Part shown: positions 49,595 to 58,229 of the stretch, piece after piece | Numbering within the stretch: the first letter of the stretch is position 1 | Layout: every line of letters starts with the position of its first letter | NCBI RefSeq assembly: GCF_001426705.1 | Contig: NZ_LMFC01000004.1 | Span: 186,001-250,000 of the forward strand | From: Cellulomonas sp. Root485 | GTDB lineage: Bacteria; Actinomycetota; Actinomycetes; Actinomycetales; Cellulomonadaceae | Direction of reading: 5' to 3' | Length of the DNA stretch: 64,000 nucleotides | Translations under genes and position numbers: made by a program | Notes under the pieces: generated by a model | The model's database searches: none | What the model was told of the DNA's origin: nothing | The model's input: only the letters and a program-made list of their open reading frames with translations

Positions 49595-51119
49595 CGACGC
49601 CTGGGACGCCGCGCCCGTCGCGCTCCTGCGGCTGGACGGCGACGGCACGATCCTCGACGCCAACCGCGTGCTCCTCGACTGGGTGGGTCGCCCGGTGCAG
49701 AGCCTGCGCCTCAGCGACCTGCTCTCCGTGGGCGGTCGCATCTACTGGGAGACGCACCTGTCCCCGCTGCTGCACATGCAGGGCCGGGTCGACGAGGTCG
49801 CGGTCGAGCTGCGCGGGACGGACGGCCGCCTGCCCGTGCTCCTGTCGGCGGTCGTGCACGCCGCCGCGGACGGCGGGCGCCGGGTCGACGTGGCGCTCTC
49901 GCGGGCGACCGAGCGCTCCCGGTACGAGCGGGAGCTGCTCGCCGCGCGGGCGGCCGCGGACCGCTCCGCGGACCAGCTCCGCGCGCTGCAGGCGACGACG
50001 GCGGCCCTGTCGCAGGGCGTCGGTACGGACGGGGTCGCCCGCGCGCTCGTCGAGACGGCCGTCAGCCACCTGGGAGCGGTGACCGCGACGGTGTGGATCG
50101 CGGCCGCGGACGGCACGCTGGTGCGTCGGGCGAGGGCCGGTGCCGGCGCCGAGGACGGCGCGGGAGTGCCGGACGAGCCGTGGGCCCCGGCTCCGCGGGA
50201 GACGCCCGAACGCTCGCCGGCGGACCGGGCCGCGCCTGACGCCGTCGAGCAGCACGCCGGGGGCGTCGTCGTCGTGGCGCTGGGTGCGCCGGACACCCCG
50301 CGCGGCGTGCTCGTCCTGTCCCCGCGCGACGTCCCGTTCGACGTCGGGGTCCTCACCGCCGTCGGGCAGCAGGCGGGACTGGCGCTGGAGCGCGCGCTGA
50401 TGTTCGACCAGAAGGCGTCGGTCGCCCACGAGCTCCAGCGAGCCCTGCTCAGCACCCACCTGCCGGTGGACGACCGGTTCAGCGTCACCACCGAGTACCG
50501 CCCCGGTGTCCAGGCGCTCGAGGTCGGCGGCGACTGGTACGACGCGTTCCTGATCGACGACGACGTGCTCGCGGTGGCGGTCGGCGACGTCGTCGGTCGT
50601 GGCCTGCACGCCGCCACCGCGATGGGGCAGCTGCGCAGCGCGGTCCGCGCGCTCGCCGGGCCGGATGTCGGTCCTGCCGGGCTGCTCACGCGGCTGGACC
50701 GGTTCGTGACGCAGGCAGCCGTCGGCTTCATGGCCACGCTGGCCTACGCCGAGATCGACCTGGTGACGGGGGAGGTGCGGTACGCCTGTGCGGGTCACCT
50801 GCCCCCGCTGCGGTTCGCGGCGGGCGGCGAGCACGAGTTCCTGTGGGAGGGCAGGTCGACACCGCTCGGGCTCGGCGTGGGCCGGACCGAGGCCGTCACC
50901 GTCCTGGCACCCCAGGACCTGCTCGTGCTCTACACCGACGGGCTCGTCGAGCGCCGCGACCGCCCGCTGCCCGACGGTCTGCACGCCCTGGCGACCGCGG
51001 GCGCGGAGCTCGGTGACGGCTCGGTCGCGGACCTGGTCACGGGCCTGCTCGCGCGCGCGGGCGACGAGCGCGACGACGTGTGCGTGCTGGTCGCCGCCTG
51101 GACACCGCGGAGCCCGTGA
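49578..51119 (+). CDS. rsbP: RsbP-like PAS-GAF-PP2C phosphatase
   Basis: A 513-residue protein. Residues about 10-100 form a PAS domain (VALLRLDGDGTILDANRVLLDWVG), then a helical linker, a GAF domain (about 130-275, LVETAVSHLGAVTATVWIA) and a SpoIIE/PP2C domain with metal Asp residues in LEVGGDWYDAFLIDDDVLAVAVGDVVG and LLVLYTDGLVERRD. It should dephosphorylate an anti-anti-sigma factor to activate a stress sigma factor. Bacillus RsbP lacks the GAF. GTG 49578 lies inside rsbQ. No anti-sigma genes are in the window. Confidence 0.9.
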   Translation: MSPPDSDAWDAAPVALLRLDGDGTILDANRVLLDWVGRPVQSLRLSDLLSVGGRIYWETHLSPLLHMQGRVDEVAVELRGTDGRLPVLLSAVVHAAADGGRRVDVALSRATERSRYERELLAARAAADRSADQLRALQATTAALSQGVGTDGVARALVETAVSHLGAVTATVWIAAADGTLVRRARAGAGAEDGAGVPDEPWAPAPRETPERSPADRAAPDAVEQHAGGVVVVALGAPDTPRGVLVLSPRDVPFDVGVLTAVGQQAGLALERALMFDQKASVAHELQRALLSTHLPVDDRFSVTTEYRPGVQALEVGGDWYDAFLIDDDVLAVAVGDVVGRGLHAATAMGQLRSAVRALAGPDVGPAGLLTRLDRFVTQAAVGFMATLAYAEIDLVTGEVRYACAGHLPPLRFAAGGEHEFLWEGRSTPLGLGVGRTEAVTVLAPQDLLVLYTDGLVERRDRPLPDGLHALATAGAELGDGSVADLVTGLLARAGDERDDVCVLVAAWTPRSP

Positions 51120-51121
51120 GC

Positions 51122-51145
51122 GAGCCCCGCGGCGTCGCGGGCCTC
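51122..51145. terminator. Convergent hairpin terminator
   Basis: GAGCCCCGCG, loop GCGT, CGCGGGCCTC form a 10-bp stem with one mismatch, just after the phosphatase stop and overlapping the dhaK stop. Confidence 0.5.
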
Positions 51146-52139
51146 AGAACACCCGGTTGGCGATCTCGGCGGGGGCCAGCAGGAGCTCCGTGATCTCGTC
51201 GTCGAGCTGGACCAGCGTGAGGGACGCGCCGGCCATGTCGAGCGACGTGCAGTACTCGCCCACGTAGCTGCGGCCCACGGTGATGCCCTGCGCGGCGAGC
51301 TTCTCGTGCGCGAGCCCGTACAGCAGGTACAGCTCGCTGATCGGGGTGCCGCCGAGCCCGTTGATCATGAGCGCCACGGAGTCGCCCGAGGCGTACGGCA
51401 GGTCGGGGACGACTGCGCCGAGCAGCTCGTCGACGATCTCGTCGGCGCTGACCAGCTTGGCGCGCCGTCGGCCGGGCTCGCCGTGGATGCCGACGCCGAC
51501 CTCCATCTCGTCGTCGGCCAGCTCGAACAGCGGTGAGCCCTTGGCGGGCGGCGTGCACGGGGTCAGGGCGATGCCCATGGTCCGCGTGACGGAGTTGACC
51601 TTCTCGCCGATCCGGACGAGCTCGTCCAGCGACGCCCCCGCCTCCGCGGCCGCGCCGACGGCCTTCATGACGAAGAAGTTCCCGGCGACGCCGCGCCGGC
51701 CGACCGTCCACGTGGAGTCCTTGACCGCGACGTCGTCGTTGATGAACAGCGTCCGCACGTTCAGGCCCTCGGCCTCCGCCAGCTCGGCCGCCATCTCGAA
51801 GGCCATCTTGTCGCCCGTGTAGTTGTTGACCAGCAGCAGGACGCCCTTGTCCGAGGCCAGCAGCTTCGCGGTCTCCAGCACGTACTCCATGGGCGGCGCC
51901 GCGAACACGTCACCCGGACACGCCCCGTCGAGCATCCCCTTGCCGACGACCATGACGTGCGCCGGCTCGTGCCCCGACCCGGACCCCTGGATGATCGAGA
52001 CCTTGTCGGGGCTGGGGGCGTCGGCCCGCATGATCAGGTTGTACTCGGGGACGTAGCGCAGGGTGTCGGGGTTGGCCAGGGCGATGCCCTTGAGCATCTC
52101 GGGGACGAAGTTCAACGGGTCGTTGACGAACTTCTTCAC
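51144..52139 (-). CDS. dhaK: Dihydroxyacetone kinase subunit DhaK
   Basis: A 331-residue kinase subunit that binds its ketose covalently. GSGSGHEPAHVMVVG and, later, VGVGIHGEPG (the covalent His) are diagnostic, with LVNNYTGDKMAFEMAAE and PLFELADDEMEVG. GTG 52139 follows GGAGGAACGACT. It is the last gene of the aldolase-HAD-dhaL-dhaK operon. No DhaM or PTS protein is near, so the phosphate donor may be ATP via DhaL, and the substrate may be another ketose such as erythrulose (inference). Confidence 0.94.
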   Translation of the reverse strand: MKKFVNDPLNFVPEMLKGIALANPDTLRYVPEYNLIMRADAPSPDKVSIIQGSGSGHEPAHVMVVGKGMLDGACPGDVFAAPPMEYVLETAKLLASDKGVLLLVNNYTGDKMAFEMAAELAEAEGLNVRTLFINDDVAVKDSTWTVGRRGVAGNFFVMKAVGAAAEAGASLDELVRIGEKVNSVTRTMGIALTPCTPPAKGSPLFELADDEMEVGVGIHGEPGRRRAKLVSADEIVDELLGAVVPDLPYASGDSVALMINGLGGTPISELYLLYGLAHEKLAAQGITVGRSYVGEYCTSLDMAGASLTLVQLDDEITELLLAPAEIANRVF

Positions 52140-52211
52140 AGTCGTTCCTCCACATCGTCGTGTTCTCTTTGACCTGTCGCCGCGTCGCCCCCCGGAGCGC
52201 GGACGTGGGTG

Positions 52212-52832
52212 TCACCAGGTGTCGGCTACGCGTTCGGCCAGCACGGCGACGGCGACCGCGCCGGGGTCGAGCGACCCGATGCTGCGCTCGCCGGTGTACG
52301 ACGCCCGTCCGCGACGGGCCTGCATGGGCCGCGTCGCCTCGGCGGCCTCCCGGGCGCTGACGGCGGCGGCCTTCGCGATGTCCGCGGGTGCCGACCCCGC
52401 CGCGAGCTCCCGCTCGATGGTGTCGGTCATCGGCGCGAGCGCGTCGAGCAGGGTCTTCTCGCCGAGGTCCGCGCCGCCGCGCGCCTTGATGCCCTCGATC
52501 GCGGCCCGCAGCATCGCGACGACGTCGTCGCCCGTGATCTCCTGCTTGCCCTTGACCTGCCCGGCGGCGCGCAGGAACGCGGTGCCCCAGATCGGTCCGG
52601 ACGTGCCGCCGATCCGGCCGGACATGACGACGGCGACCTTCTGCAGGAACGTGCCGGTGTCGGAGCGGTCGAACGTGTCCCACTGGGCCAGCACGTTCTC
52701 GAACCCGCGGGCCAGCGAGAACCCGAAGTCGCCGTCGCCGACGACGGAGTCGAGGTCCCCGAAGTACTTCTCGTTCTCGATGCAGCCTTCGGTGACGGTG
52801 CGGACGACGGACTCGACGCGGGCATCGGACAC
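52212..52832 (-). CDS. dhaL: Dihydroxyacetone kinase subunit DhaL
   Basis: A 206-residue helical barrel that holds Mg-ADP/ATP for DhaK. The nucleotide-metal motif LDSVVGDGDFGFSLARG and GGTSGPIWGTAFLRAAG are typical. C-terminal residues ARRGRASYTGERSIGSLDPGA match the usual end of the family. GTG 52832 starts 15 bp after the HAD stop. In PTS-dependent systems DhaL is phosphorylated by DhaM; here DhaM is missing. Confidence 0.94.
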   Translation of the reverse strand: MSDARVESVVRTVTEGCIENEKYFGDLDSVVGDGDFGFSLARGFENVLAQWDTFDRSDTGTFLQKVAVVMSGRIGGTSGPIWGTAFLRAAGQVKGKQEITGDDVVAMLRAAIEGIKARGGADLGEKTLLDALAPMTDTIERELAAGSAPADIAKAAAVSAREAAEATRPMQARRGRASYTGERSIGSLDPGAVAVAVLAERVADTW

Positions 52833-52847
52833 GGCAGTCGCTCTCTT

Positions 52848-53624
52848 CTAGGGGGTGTGCAGGAGGTGCTCGACGTGCGACAGCTCGACCTGGCCGTCGA
52901 CCGCGAGGCCGTGGGGGTCGCTCAGGACGACGGCGGGGTCGTCGGGGAGGTCGCCCAGCGAGCTGACGACGAGGGAGGCGCCCCTGAAGTCCTCGTCGGC
53001 GGTGTAGCTGCTCACGGTCACGATCGTCCGCAGCCCGGCACCGAGCGCGGCGCGCAGGCCGTTCGCGCTGTCCTCGACGACGACGACCTCCTCGGGGCCG
53101 ATGCCCAGCTCTCTCAGCGCGAGCAGGTAGATGTCGGGGGCGGGCTTCTTGGCGGGCACGACGTCTCCGGCGAACACCGTGAACTGCGCGGCCAGCTCCT
53201 CGCCGACGGCGTGCTCGAGCACGGCGCGCACGGACGCCTCGGCCGACGTCGACGCGACGGCGAGCCCCCAGCCCTCCCCGGATGCCTCGGCCACGATCCG
53301 CGCGATCCCGGGCCGGCCGGGCAGCACCCCGTCGGCCACCATCGCCGTGTAGTGCGCGGTCTTGGCCTTGTGCCAGCGGGCGACGAGGTCCCGCTGCTCG
53401 TCGGGGTCGGTGGGCAGGTGCGCGGTCTCGACGAACACCGGCGTGAACACGGTCGCCAGGCGTTCCTTGCCCCCGCCGATCGCGAGCAGGTTCCCGTACT
53501 CCTCCTCGCTCCAGTGGATCGGCAGGCCCGCCTCGGCGAACGTCTGGTTGAACGCGGGCAGGTGGCCGTCGCGCTCGGTGTCGGCCAGGACGCCGTCGCA
53601 GTCGAAGATCAGCGTGGGGCTCAT
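52848..53624 (-). CDS. HAD-superfamily (CbbY/beta-PGM-like) phosphatase
   Basis: A 258-residue HAD hydrolase: LIFDCDGVLADTERDGH (nucleophile Asp and acid Asp), VASTSAEASVRAVLE (Thr/Ser motif), KKPAPDIYLLAL (Lys) and VVVEDSANGLRAALGAG (Asp pair), with a helical cap between. It resembles CbbY sugar-phosphate phosphatases. ATG 53624 overlaps the aldolase TGA by 1 bp. It probably removes phosphate from a sugar phosphate in the aldolase pathway, or recycles a by-product. Confidence 0.9.
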   Translation of the reverse strand: MSPTLIFDCDGVLADTERDGHLPAFNQTFAEAGLPIHWSEEEYGNLLAIGGGKERLATVFTPVFVETAHLPTDPDEQRDLVARWHKAKTAHYTAMVADGVLPGRPGIARIVAEASGEGWGLAVASTSAEASVRAVLEHAVGEELAAQFTVFAGDVVPAKKPAPDIYLLALRELGIGPEEVVVVEDSANGLRAALGAGLRTIVTVSSYTADEDFRGASLVVSSLGDLPDDPAVVLSDPHGLAVDGQVELSHVEHLLHTP

Positions 53625-54481
53625 CAGCGGGCCTTTCCTGCGGAGCCGAACTCCTCGAGGTGCACCGCGATCGCGGCCTGCACGGCGGCGGAGATGTCCC
53701 GGAACATCGACGGCGGGTCCCACTTGTCCTTCGCCCGTGCCTCGGCGAGGTGCTGCTCGGCGGAGCGCATGTAGGCGACCTTCACTCCGGTCGAGATGTT
53801 GATCTTCGAGACGCCCGCGGAGATGAACGTCGCGAAGTCGTCGGCGGACAGTCCCGTGCCGCCGTGCAGGACGATCGGCCGGTCGGTCAGGGCCGCGAGC
53901 TCGCGGACCCGTTCGGGGAGCAGGACCGGCAGCGCCTTGTACTCGCCGTGCGCGGTGCCCAGCTGAGGGGCGAGGAGGTCGACCCCGGTGCGCTCCGCGA
54001 CGGCGGCGAGGGTGGCGACGTCGTAGGAGTGGAGGCTCACATCGGAGCCGACGCCGTCCTCGACGCCGATGATGTTCTCGATCTCCGACTCGACGTCGAC
54101 ACCCGCGGCGTGCGCCTCGGCGACCACCTCGGCGGTCTCGCGCTCGGCCGTCTCCAGGTCGCGGTCGGAGGCGTCGAACAGCACGGACGACCACCCGGCG
54201 CGGACGACGTCGGAGATGACGGACCGGTCGGGGCAGTGGTCGAGGTGCAGCGCGACCGGCACGGGAACGTCGGCGGCGGCGTGCCGGAACATCGTCGTGA
54301 TCAGGTCGGTGCCGATGGACCGGACCGTCTTGACGGAGATCTGGATGATCAGCGGCGAGCTCGCGGCGACTGCGGCGGCGACCACGGCGCGCAGCGACAG
54401 GTCGTCGAGGATGTTCACCGCCGGCACCGCGTAGCCGCGCTCGCGAGCGGCCCGCGTCATCGCCAGCGTCGACGAGATCAT
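53624..54481 (-). CDS. Class II (zinc) fructose-bisphosphate/ketose-bisphosphate aldolase family protein
   Basis: A 285-residue zinc aldolase. VALHLDHCPD gives the zinc His and catalytic Asp, AQLGTAHGEYKA a second His, VLHGGTGLSADDF the third His with the phosphate loop, and GVSKINISTGVK the substrate Asn. Members cleave fructose-1,6-, tagatose-1,6- or related bisphosphates. First gene of the operon, ATG 54481, divergent from GntR. With DhaKL it should generate or consume dihydroxyacetone phosphate from an unknown ketose. Confidence 0.9.
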   Translation of the reverse strand: MISSTLAMTRAARERGYAVPAVNILDDLSLRAVVAAAVAASSPLIIQISVKTVRSIGTDLITTMFRHAAADVPVPVALHLDHCPDRSVISDVVRAGWSSVLFDASDRDLETAERETAEVVAEAHAAGVDVESEIENIIGVEDGVGSDVSLHSYDVATLAAVAERTGVDLLAPQLGTAHGEYKALPVLLPERVRELAALTDRPIVLHGGTGLSADDFATFISAGVSKINISTGVKVAYMRSAEQHLAEARAKDKWDPPSMFRDISAAVQAAIAVHLEEFGSAGKAR

Positions 54482-54545
54482 GGCTCAGCCCTCCCGGCGA
54501 GCGGATCCTGCGCGACCGGAACCGCATCGTCCCGACCACTCGGCA

Positions 54546-54553
54546 GTCTAGAC
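54546..54553. promoter_or_regulatory. GntR/HutC operator GTCTAGAC
   Basis: The perfect palindrome GTCTAGAC, followed by AGGTCTAC, lies between the aldolase operon and the divergent GntR/UTRA gene. Operators of the HutC subfamily (DasR, NagR, HutC) have this GTCTAGAC core. Confidence 0.65.
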
Positions 54554-54605
54554 AGGTCTACTCATGCCCGACCAGGGAGGCAAGATCCGTGGAACCCTGG
54601 ACCCC

Positions 54606-55340
54606 ATGACGGACGTCCTGCAGCGAGAGTCGGCGGTGCCGCTCTACGCGCAGCTCGAGCAGATCCTGCACACCCGGATCACCAGCGGCGAGTGGCTGCC
54701 CGGGCAGCGCATCCCGTCGGAGAACGAGCTGAACCGCATCTACGGCCTGAGCCGGATGACCGTGCGCGGTGTGCTGACCAAGCTCGTCGGCGACGGCCTG
54801 CTGGTCCGCGTGCCCGGCAAGGGCACCTACGTCGCCACGCCCAAGATCAACGCGGTCTCCCCGGCCTACCGGGGCGTGCGCGAGCAGCTCGAGGGCCTCG
54901 GCTACGAGACGTCCACGCGTCTGGTGTCGGTCGGGCTCGAGACGCCGTCGTCGGGGGTCCGCGAACGGCTCGCGCTCGGTGAGGGCGACGAGACGTACGT
55001 GATCGTCCGCGTCCGCTCCGTCCAGGGCGAGCCCATCAGCCTGCACCGCTCCTATGTGCCGGCCCGCCTGGCACCCGGTCTCGACGGGCACGACGTCGTC
55101 GCCAACCAGCTCTGCGTCGTCCTCGAGGAGCACTACGGGCTCCCCATGAAGCGCGTCCACGAGGAGCTCGAAGCCGTCGCCGTCAGCACGGAGGACGCCA
55201 AGCACCTGGGCATGCGGCGCGGCGAACCGGCCCTCCAGCTGCAGGACGTCATCTCCGACGCGCTCTCACGCCCTTTCGAGTACTCGTCGATCGTGTTCCG
55301 CGGCGACCGCATGCGCCTGCGCTTCGACTACGACCGGTGA
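54606..55340 (+). CDS. GntR family (HutC/UTRA) transcriptional regulator
   Basis: A 244-residue repressor. Residues about 8-75 are the GntR winged helix (PLYAQLEQILHTRITSGEWLPGQRIPSE, LSRMTVRGVLTKLVGDGLLVRV) and residues about 95-240 the UTRA ligand domain (GYETSTRLVSVGLETPS, LQLQDVISDALSRPFEYSSIVFRGDRMRLRF). It likely senses a sugar phosphate made by the divergent operon. ATG 54606 is at the usual position; an in-frame ATG 54564 right after the operator would add 14 residues. Neither has a good ribosome site. Confidence 0.92.
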   Translation: MTDVLQRESAVPLYAQLEQILHTRITSGEWLPGQRIPSENELNRIYGLSRMTVRGVLTKLVGDGLLVRVPGKGTYVATPKINAVSPAYRGVREQLEGLGYETSTRLVSVGLETPSSGVRERLALGEGDETYVIVRVRSVQGEPISLHRSYVPARLAPGLDGHDVVANQLCVVLEEHYGLPMKRVHEELEAVAVSTEDAKHLGMRRGEPALQLQDVISDALSRPFEYSSIVFRGDRMRLRFDYDR

Positions 55341-55346
55341 CCCGGT

Positions 55347-55361
55347 GCGGACGACGTCCGC
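55347..55361. terminator. Short hairpin between convergent genes
   Basis: GCGGACG-A-CGTCCGC is a perfect inverted repeat 7 bp after the GntR stop, in the 39-bp gap before the convergent NYN gene. It may act as a terminator; the tiny loop would open to 3 nt. Confidence 0.35.
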
Positions 55362-55379
55362 GTCCCGCAGCGGTAGCAG

Positions 55380-56693
55380 TCAGCCCTCGAGCAGACCGCC
55401 GCCGACCCAGGCGCGGATCGCCGTGACGTCCCCGGTGCTCATCTGCATGCGTGCGCCCCGGCACAGTCCGACGACGTTGTCCGCCCACGCCGTCGCGAGG
55501 TCGCGCGCGGTCACGGACGACGTGAGACGCAGCCCGGCGAAGATGATGCCGCCGATGACGAAGTTGACGGTCGAGCGGCCGACTTTCGCACCCTTGCTCT
55601 GGCACACGTCGCGCACGCGCCGCGATGTCTCCGCGCGATCGAACGGGTTGGACTTGAGGTCCGCCGCAAGTGCGTTCAACAGGACCTTGTAATTGCCTGC
55701 GCTGAGACCGGGGGTATCGGTCACAGCGACCACCTGCCGTTGCAGAGCGCTCGGGGCGGTGTCCGTCACGGAGCCAGGCAGGTCGGCCTCGCCGAAGCGC
55801 TTGGGGTCCCAGACGAACCCGGGCGGACGCGACGACGTCCCCAGCTCGGGGAGCTCGCGCGCCAGCCACGGGAGGATGCCGCCGGTGCCCGCCCACTTCG
55901 ACTCGGCCAGGCTCGCGTCCGCCTTCTGCGCCACCTGCACGATCGTCCCGAGGGGTACGGGACGGTCGGCGGTGCGCACTCGTTGCAGCACTGCCTTGCG
56001 CGCGGCTGCGCTCTCCGGCGCTGTGGCGGCAGCCGGCTCCGACGGCTTCTTCGTGCGTGGGGGCGGAGAGGCGACCGGGGCGACGGCGACGGCGACGGGT
56101 TCCTCGATGGTGGGGCTCTCCACGGCGAGCGTCGACGCGGTGTGCGTCACCAGGTCCGCGAGCTCGTCGGCCGTGATGACGGAGTCCGCGACGGCCCGGT
56201 ACGCGCTCGCGGCCGGGCTCGCGGTCATGATCGTGACGCGGCGGTCGGCCGCCCGGCAGCGCAGGGCCAGGGGCGTGAAGTCGGCGTCGGCGGACACGAT
56301 GACGAACTCCTCGTAGTGCGTCGGCGCGTCGAGCGCGTCGACGGCGTCGAGGACGAGGTTGATGTCGGCGCTGCTCTTGCCCTGCTGCGTGAGCGAGGGG
56401 CAGTCGACCACCTGGAAGCCGGCGCGCGTGAAGTTGGGCCGGAACTGCGAGAACCGTGACGGGTTGAGGTAGCACGCCCGGATGAGGAACCGCCGCGTGA
56501 AGTCGCCCTCGGAGTCGGTGCCGGACTCCAGCTCGCTGAGCCAGTGGGCGGGGTTCGTCGCGAACGCCTCGGCCGCCACGGGGTCGAGGCGCTGCAGCCC
56601 GATGTAGACGTTGTCGAAGTCGACGAACAGGGCGGTCCGGAAGCGGCGGCCCGCGTCCGTCCGGTCGGCAGAGGTCACGCTGGGGGAGGTCAC
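55380..56693 (-). CDS. NYN (LabA/DUF88) RNase-like protein with C-terminal winged-helix-like region
   Basis: A 437-residue protein. Residues about 18-165 are a PIN-like NYN nuclease domain: ALFVDFDNVYIGL, SLTQQGKSSADINLVLDAVDAL and FVIVSADADFTPLALRCRA supply the acidic metal residues. An Ala/Pro/Glu linker follows, then an OST-HTH/LOTUS-like region (about 235-290: AARKAVLQRVRTADRPVPLGTIVQ, GGILPWLARELPEL) and a helical end. This layout points to regulated RNA cleavage or binding. GTG 56693 overlaps the monooxygenase stop (GTGA), so both are co-translated. Confidence 0.85.
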   Translation of the reverse strand: MTSPSVTSADRTDAGRRFRTALFVDFDNVYIGLQRLDPVAAEAFATNPAHWLSELESGTDSEGDFTRRFLIRACYLNPSRFSQFRPNFTRAGFQVVDCPSLTQQGKSSADINLVLDAVDALDAPTHYEEFVIVSADADFTPLALRCRAADRRVTIMTASPAASAYRAVADSVITADELADLVTHTASTLAVESPTIEEPVAVAVAPVASPPPRTKKPSEPAAATAPESAAARKAVLQRVRTADRPVPLGTIVQVAQKADASLAESKWAGTGGILPWLARELPELGTSSRPPGFVWDPKRFGEADLPGSVTDTAPSALQRQVVAVTDTPGLSAGNYKVLLNALAADLKSNPFDRAETSRRVRDVCQSKGAKVGRSTVNFVIGGIIFAGLRLTSSVTARDLATAWADNVVGLCRGARMQMSTGDVTAIRAWVGGGLLEG

Positions 56694-58171
56694 CGGGTCA
56701 TCCTCCCTGGTGGAACCGCCGGCCGGGTACCGACCCACGTGTCCAGCGCCTCCGACAGCGCCGGGTCTGCGGGGTCCCCGGTCCAGGCGACGTGCCCGTC
56801 GGGCCGGACGAGCACGGCCGTCGGCGCGTCGACAGCGCCCAGGACCGGCAGCTCCCACGCGCCGTCGTACGTGGCGTCGACCACCCGCACGCGGTCCGAC
56901 CAGACCTCGGCGCGGCCGGGGTCGCCGAGGTTCAGCAGCATCGGTCGGGCGTCGTGCAGCAGGGAGAACACCCGCACGGGCCCGTCCGCCGTGTCGAGGT
57001 CGAGGTCGGGCATCCGCCGCCCGAGCAGCGGGTGCCCGTCGCCCAGGTCGTAGTGGAGGTCCAGGGCGCTGAGCATCCCCGCGATCCGCCGGCGCGGCTC
57101 GTCCATCGCGAGCAGCTCGGCCATCGTGGCGCGCAGGGCGTCGTGGCGGTCGTCGGGGGTGCTGAGAGCGACCTGCGCCATCGTGTTCTGCAGGACGCGG
57201 GCCGCGACCGGGTGCCGTTCGGAGTGGTAGGTGTCGAGCAGGCTGTCGGGCGAGGTCCCGTGGACCACCTGGGCCAGCTTCCAGCCGAGGTTCACCGCGT
57301 CCTGCACGCCCGTGTTCAGGCCCTGACCTCCCTGGGGCGGGTGCACGTGGGCGGCGTCTCCGGCGAGCAGCACCCGCCCCTGCCGGTAGGACGCGGCCTG
57401 GCGGGTGGCGTCGGAGAAGCGCGAGATCCAGGTCGGACTGTGCACCCCGTAGTCGGTGCCGTACGCGGCCGTCAGGGCGTCCCGGACGTCCTGCAGGCTG
57501 GGTTCGCCCGGCTGGTCCGCCAGGCGTTCCTGCAGCACCACCCGGTACGGGCCGTCGTCCCGCTGCGGGTCGACCGGGCCGATGCCACCACCTTCGCGAC
57601 GCATCCCGACCTGGGGCTCCTGCTCCATGGCGACCTCGGCGATGAGCCAGCCGACGGTGGCGTCCCACCCGACGAAGTCGATGCCGGCCGACTTGCGGAC
57701 CGCGCTGCGCCCCCCGTCGCACCCGACGAGGTACTGCGCCCGCAGCGGTCGACCGTCGGACACCTCGACGTCGACACCGGAGTCGTCCTGCGCGAAGCCC
57801 GTCACCTCGCGCTCGCGGACGACCGGCACGCCGAGCTCGTCGACCCAGCCCGCCAGGAGGCGCTCGATGTGGCTCTGCCAGAGGGCCAGCCCGTAGTTGT
57901 GGCGGGTGGGGAAGTCGGAGATGTCCAGGGGGATGCCGACGAACCCCGCGATCTGCATCGCCCGCCCCTCCGCGAGGAACCGGTCGACGATGCCGCGCTG
58001 GTCGAGCACCTCGAGCGAGCGCGAGTGCAGCCCGCCCGCGCGAGAGCCGTCGAGCGCCTGGCTGGTCCGTCGCTCGACGATCACGACGTCCACCCCGGCC
58101 AGCGCCAGCTCACCTGCCAGCATCAGCCCCGTCGGGCCGCCTCCTGCGATCACCACCGCGTGCTCGGTCAC
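56690..58171 (-). CDS. FAD-dependent aromatic monooxygenase (rifampicin-monooxygenase-like)
   Basis: A 493-residue class A flavoprotein hydroxylase. VIAGGGPTGLMLAGELALAG is the FAD loop, YLVGCDGGRSAVRKSAG the DG motif, and VLLAGDAAHVHPPQGGQGLN the GD motif. SRAGGLHSRSLEVLDQRG resembles rifampicin monooxygenase (Rox) and related antibiotic-modifying enzymes; a C-terminal thioredoxin-like domain follows. It would hydroxylate an aromatic compound with NADPH. ATG 58171 is the start; it leads the pair with the NYN gene. The antibiotic link is inference. Confidence 0.88.
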   Translation of the reverse strand: MTEHAVVIAGGGPTGLMLAGELALAGVDVVIVERRTSQALDGSRAGGLHSRSLEVLDQRGIVDRFLAEGRAMQIAGFVGIPLDISDFPTRHNYGLALWQSHIERLLAGWVDELGVPVVREREVTGFAQDDSGVDVEVSDGRPLRAQYLVGCDGGRSAVRKSAGIDFVGWDATVGWLIAEVAMEQEPQVGMRREGGGIGPVDPQRDDGPYRVVLQERLADQPGEPSLQDVRDALTAAYGTDYGVHSPTWISRFSDATRQAASYRQGRVLLAGDAAHVHPPQGGQGLNTGVQDAVNLGWKLAQVVHGTSPDSLLDTYHSERHPVAARVLQNTMAQVALSTPDDRHDALRATMAELLAMDEPRRRIAGMLSALDLHYDLGDGHPLLGRRMPDLDLDTADGPVRVFSLLHDARPMLLNLGDPGRAEVWSDRVRVVDATYDGAWELPVLGAVDAPTAVLVRPDGHVAWTGDPADPALSEALDTWVGTRPAVPPGRMTR

Positions 58172-58229
58172 GAACCATGGTCATCACGGGTGGGTCGCCG
58201 GAGGCAACCCCGACGGCCACACTGGGCGG

